This document shows, one piece after another, positions 61,576 through 64,000 of a stretch of 64,000 nt of DNA. Location of the stretch: the NCBI GenBank assembly GCA_021323705.1, contig JAJPKL010000011.1, positions 1 to 64,000 of the forward strand. The letters are read 5' to 3'. Position 1 is the first letter of the stretch. Each line of letters starts with the position of its first letter. Source of the stretch: Nitrososphaerota archaeon. Its GTDB lineage: Archaea; Thermoproteota; Nitrososphaeria; Nitrososphaerales; Nitrosopumilaceae. The translations under genes were made by a program, and so were the position numbers. A model generated the notes under the pieces. It was not told where the DNA came from, ran no database searches, and worked only from the letters and a program-made list of their open reading frames with translations.

Positions 61576-63004
61576 AGAAAATTGCGGTGTAGTGGGGATC
61601 TTCAGCCTTGATGGCGCAAACGTTATTCCTATGGTTATAGATGCATTGCGTGCACTTCAACACCGAGGACAAGAGGCATGGGGCGTGGCAGTTCCAAAGA
61701 AACAACCCCACAAGCAACTTGGCCTTGTTTCTTCTGCCGTATCAGAGTTTGACAAGATTACCCGGGATTATGCATCCTCTGCCGCTATAGGTCATGTCAG
61801 GTATTCTACCATAGGTAAGAGCAACCTAGAAAACGCCCAGCCGCTTAAGGTAAAAGACCTGTGCATTGCCCACAACGGTACCATTTCCAACGTAGAGGAG
61901 CTTGCAGGAATGGTAGGTGGGTGTACGTTTACGCCACAAAATGCAAGCGACACACTTGTTGCAGCTCAGAGGCTTGTCTCACTCATGTCAGAAAACGGCA
62001 AACTTGGAAGTGCACTTTCAATTTTAAAAAACGAGATGATTGGCTCTTTTTGCTTTACCTTTGTTTCTGACGATAACGCTGTATACGCTGCAAGAGACCC
62101 ACGTGGGTTCAGACCAATGGTAATTGGATACAGAAAAGACAACAACTCTTACATTGTGGCATCCGAATCAGTTGCTCTTTCTGCAATAGGGGCGCAACTT
62201 GTAAGAGATGTAAAACCAGGAGAGCTTGTCAAAATCAGCAATGCGGGTCTTGAGTCAGAGATGTTCTCTGACGAAAAAAAACCAGCTCATTGCTCCTTTG
62301 AGTTTACTTACTTTGCACATCCTTCAAGTGTTATGGAAGGCTCTAACATCTATGTCGCAAGAAAAAGAATAGGGCAATTCCTTGCACGCAAGTTTCCAAT
62401 AAAAGATGCAGACATTGTAGTTCCAGTTCCTGACTCGGCAAGACCAGCAGCTCTTGGCTATGCTCAAGAACTCGGAGTTCCCTTTGAAGAAGGGCTGCTC
62501 AAGGACCGATACAGCAGAAAAGGTCCACTGCGCAGCTTCATCGAGCCACACCAGAGTGACCGTGTCGAGATCAACCGATGGATAATTCCAATAACCCAAG
62601 TAATCAACGGTAAACACGTTGTAGTAGTAGATGATAGTCTGGTACGCGGTACCAGTTCAAAGGCAATCATCAAAGCACTGCGAAGAGCAGGTGCAAGAAA
62701 GATAAGCATGGTCATCACTTTTCCACCAATCAAGTTTCCGTGTTATGCAGGAATCGACTTTCCATCACAAGACGAACTTGTTACGTTTCTTGGAGACGGA
62801 AAAAACTACACCGAAGAAGAGATAACCGAAAGAGTCAGGCAGCTGGTAGGTGCAGACTTTCTTGGATACAACGATTCCAAGAACCTTGCAGAAGCGGTAG
62901 GGATGGATCACAACTCAATGTGCTTTACGTGCTACACCGGCGATTACTCTACGCTTGGGATAAAACCCGCCTTTAAGAGCAGAGCCGAGATAAAGGGTGA
63001 ATGA
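61568..63004 (+). CDS. purF: Amidophosphoribosyltransferase
   Basis: A 478-residue Ntn-hydrolase/PRTase. The catalytic N-terminal Cys is Cys6 (MVKENCGVVGIF), so a five-residue leader must be removed, as in the Bacillus-type enzyme. LQHRGQEAWGV, GHVRYSTIG and the PRPP loop VVVVDDSLVRGTSSKAI are visible. Cys near FPCYAGID and the SMCFTCYTGD pair fit the iron-sulfur cluster form. It makes phosphoribosylamine, the first step of the pathway. Overlaps the next gene by four bases. Confidence 0.96.
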   Translation: MVKENCGVVGIFSLDGANVIPMVIDALRALQHRGQEAWGVAVPKKQPHKQLGLVSSAVSEFDKITRDYASSAAIGHVRYSTIGKSNLENAQPLKVKDLCIAHNGTISNVEELAGMVGGCTFTPQNASDTLVAAQRLVSLMSENGKLGSALSILKNEMIGSFCFTFVSDDNAVYAARDPRGFRPMVIGYRKDNNSYIVASESVALSAIGAQLVRDVKPGELVKISNAGLESEMFSDEKKPAHCSFEFTYFAHPSSVMEGSNIYVARKRIGQFLARKFPIKDADIVVPVPDSARPAALGYAQELGVPFEEGLLKDRYSRKGPLRSFIEPHQSDRVEINRWIIPITQVINGKHVVVVDDSLVRGTSSKAIIKALRRAGARKISMVITFPPIKFPCYAGIDFPSQDELVTFLGDGKNYTEEEITERVRQLVGADFLGYNDSKNLAEAVGMDHNSMCFTCYTGDYSTLGIKPAFKSRAEIKGE

Positions 63005-63252
63005 GTCTGGAACTTGCGTTTGTTCTTGTAAAGAGCAAGATGGGTCATGAAATGGAAGTGATGCATGACTTGCTAAAGATTGACGGTATAAAGGAAGCCA
63101 TGGGCACTTATGGCCAATATGACGTCTTTGTCAAGGTCCAAGTGCCAACCCGTGCCGAGGTTGAAAGAATAATTACAAAAGAGATACGCAAGATACCAAA
63201 CGTCGTCTCAACAACAACCCTGCCTGTAATTCCAGGCACCAACAAAAAATAA
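63001..63252 (+). CDS. Stand-alone RAM domain protein in the pur operon
   Basis: An 83-residue protein that overlaps purF by ATGA, so it is translated with it. Pattern: ELAFVLVKSKMGHEMEVMHD, IDGIKEAMGTYGQYDVFVKV, TRAEVERIITKEIRKIPNV, then TTTLPVIPG. It lacks a helix-turn-helix. A RAM domain in a purine operon suggests sensing of an amino acid or nucleotide precursor, such as glycine or glutamine; this is inference. Confidence 0.85.
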   Translation: MSLELAFVLVKSKMGHEMEVMHDLLKIDGIKEAMGTYGQYDVFVKVQVPTRAEVERIITKEIRKIPNVVSTTTLPVIPGTNKK

Positions 63253-63307
63253 TCATACCCTCTTGATTCTATCAACTTAAATCCTAGTCGGTTCAAATGA
63301 CGCCTGG

Positions 63308-64000
63308 TTGAGGTTTTTACGATCAGGCAAGGTCAAAGACATTTACGAACTAGACGATGAACATGTTTTATTTCATTTCACTGACAGGGTTTCTGCCTTT
63401 GATGTCAAGTTTCCGACCCCTATACCACGGAAGGGCGAGGTTCTCTGCAAGTTTGCCGAGTTTTGGTTCAAAAAACTGCCAGTCAAAAACCACTATGTGA
63501 GGACCGAGGCAAAAGACAAGATGGTAGTTAAAAAGATGCAAATGGTCCCAATCGAATGTGTTGTTCGCGGATACTTTTACGGCAGTCTGGTGCAGCGATG
63601 GAAAGAAGGACAGGTAAAACTTCCAGAAGGAACTGACACAAGAATTGCGGCAAAACTTGCAGAGCCATTCTTTGATCCCACTACAAAATCCGAAACCCAT
63701 GACATTCCAATAACCCGGCAAGACGTGCTTCGCATGAACCTTTCAACTCCTCAAGAATATGACTGGCTTGAGATGGCATCGCTTGAAATCTACCAAGAAA
63801 TGTACAAGACTGCTGAAAGGGCAGGATTCATACTTGCAGACCTCAAGTTAGAGTTTGGAAAGATTGGAAACGAGGTTGTCTTGGGTGACTCGATAGGCCC
63901 TGATGAATACCGAATGTGGCCAAAAGAATCGTACGCCATAGGAAAGACGCAAGAAAGCTATGACAAGCAGCTTCTGCGTGACTGGCTGGCAGCTCAAGGC
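63308..64000 (+). CDS. purC: SAICAR synthetase, 3' end outside window
   Basis: The TTG at 63308 (MRFLRSGKVKDIYELDDEHV) opens a frame of 231 codons without a stop to the window end. A CAACTTAAATCC box about 28 bases upstream supports it. The motifs GKVKDIYE, FTDRVSAFDVKFP, ECVVRGYFYGS and IGPDEYRMWPKESY match PurC, which joins CAIR and aspartate. The end is missing. Confidence 0.93.
   Translation, partial: MRFLRSGKVKDIYELDDEHVLFHFTDRVSAFDVKFPTPIPRKGEVLCKFAEFWFKKLPVKNHYVRTEAKDKMVVKKMQMVPIECVVRGYFYGSLVQRWKEGQVKLPEGTDTRIAAKLAEPFFDPTTKSETHDIPITRQDVLRMNLSTPQEYDWLEMASLEIYQEMYKTAERAGFILADLKLEFGKIGNEVVLGDSIGPDEYRMWPKESYAIGKTQESYDKQLLRDWLAAQG

Noticed and set aside
1-64000. CRISPR array or replication origin
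   Set aside because: No regularly spaced repeats and no cas gene or origin-type repeat cluster with cdc6/orc1 were seen.

Overview
The window reads as a chromosomal segment of an archaeon of the Nitrososphaeria (Thaumarchaeota/Nitrososphaerota). This is inferred from several things seen together: moderate-to-low G+C, many genes with a TATA-like box about 26-32 bases before an ATG, GTG or TTG start (leaderless style), membrane-anchored blue-copper proteins, a bacterial-type uvrB-uvrA-uvrC operon, a FolD-type folate route, stand-alone Lrp/AsnC ligand-binding (RAM) domains, and secreted families typical of these archaea. No ammonia oxidation genes lie in the window, so the genus is not settled.

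Layout. 1-8 kb: an accessory stretch with a metallophosphoesterase, a SWIM zinc-finger protein, a winged-helix gene with two spaced palindromes, a RelE-like toxin candidate, endonuclease V, a papain-like protease, purD, a decayed transposase, a DUF5678/retropepsin-like pair and a decayed TnpB-type element. 8-21 kb: secreted or membrane-anchored proteins, including a cupredoxin, a trypsin-like protein lacking its catalytic His, and a run of surface proteins. Five of these (at 10180, 11619, 14279, 16847 and 18387) carry the same two-cysteine, roughly 45-residue domain; the 14279 gene is split by a frameshift. Four operons here share a near-identical promoter box. 21-26 kb: folD, 5-formyl-THF cyclo-ligase, purN, a cupin, a GXGXG protein and an MBL-fold nuclease. 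26-32.5 kb: uvrB-uvrA-uvrC.

32.5-47.7 kb: metabolic genes (FMN split-barrel protein, luciferase-like oxidoreductase, HD+GNAT fusion, iron-type alcohol dehydrogenase, glycerate kinase, citrate synthase, NUDIX, DHH phosphoesterase, RidA) and a three-gene set (37795-40520) of helical protein, SPFH/zinc-ribbon protein and double zinc-ribbon protein that looks like a membrane-stress module. 47.7-55 kb: a second membrane-anchored cupredoxin, a SPATA20/DUF255 protein, a repeat+DUF192 exported protein and several small zinc-binding proteins. 55-64 kb: a tRNA-Thr(TGT), a candidate structured RNA, purS, a CBS pair, a rhomboid protease, then purQ-purL-purF-RAM followed by purC, which runs off the window.

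How the genes work together. purD, purN, purS, purQ, purL, purF and purC cover most of IMP synthesis, and FolD plus cyclo-ligase feed one-carbon units to PurN. The exported proteins with the two-Cys domain and with the W-W repeats are the least understood and most interesting material here.
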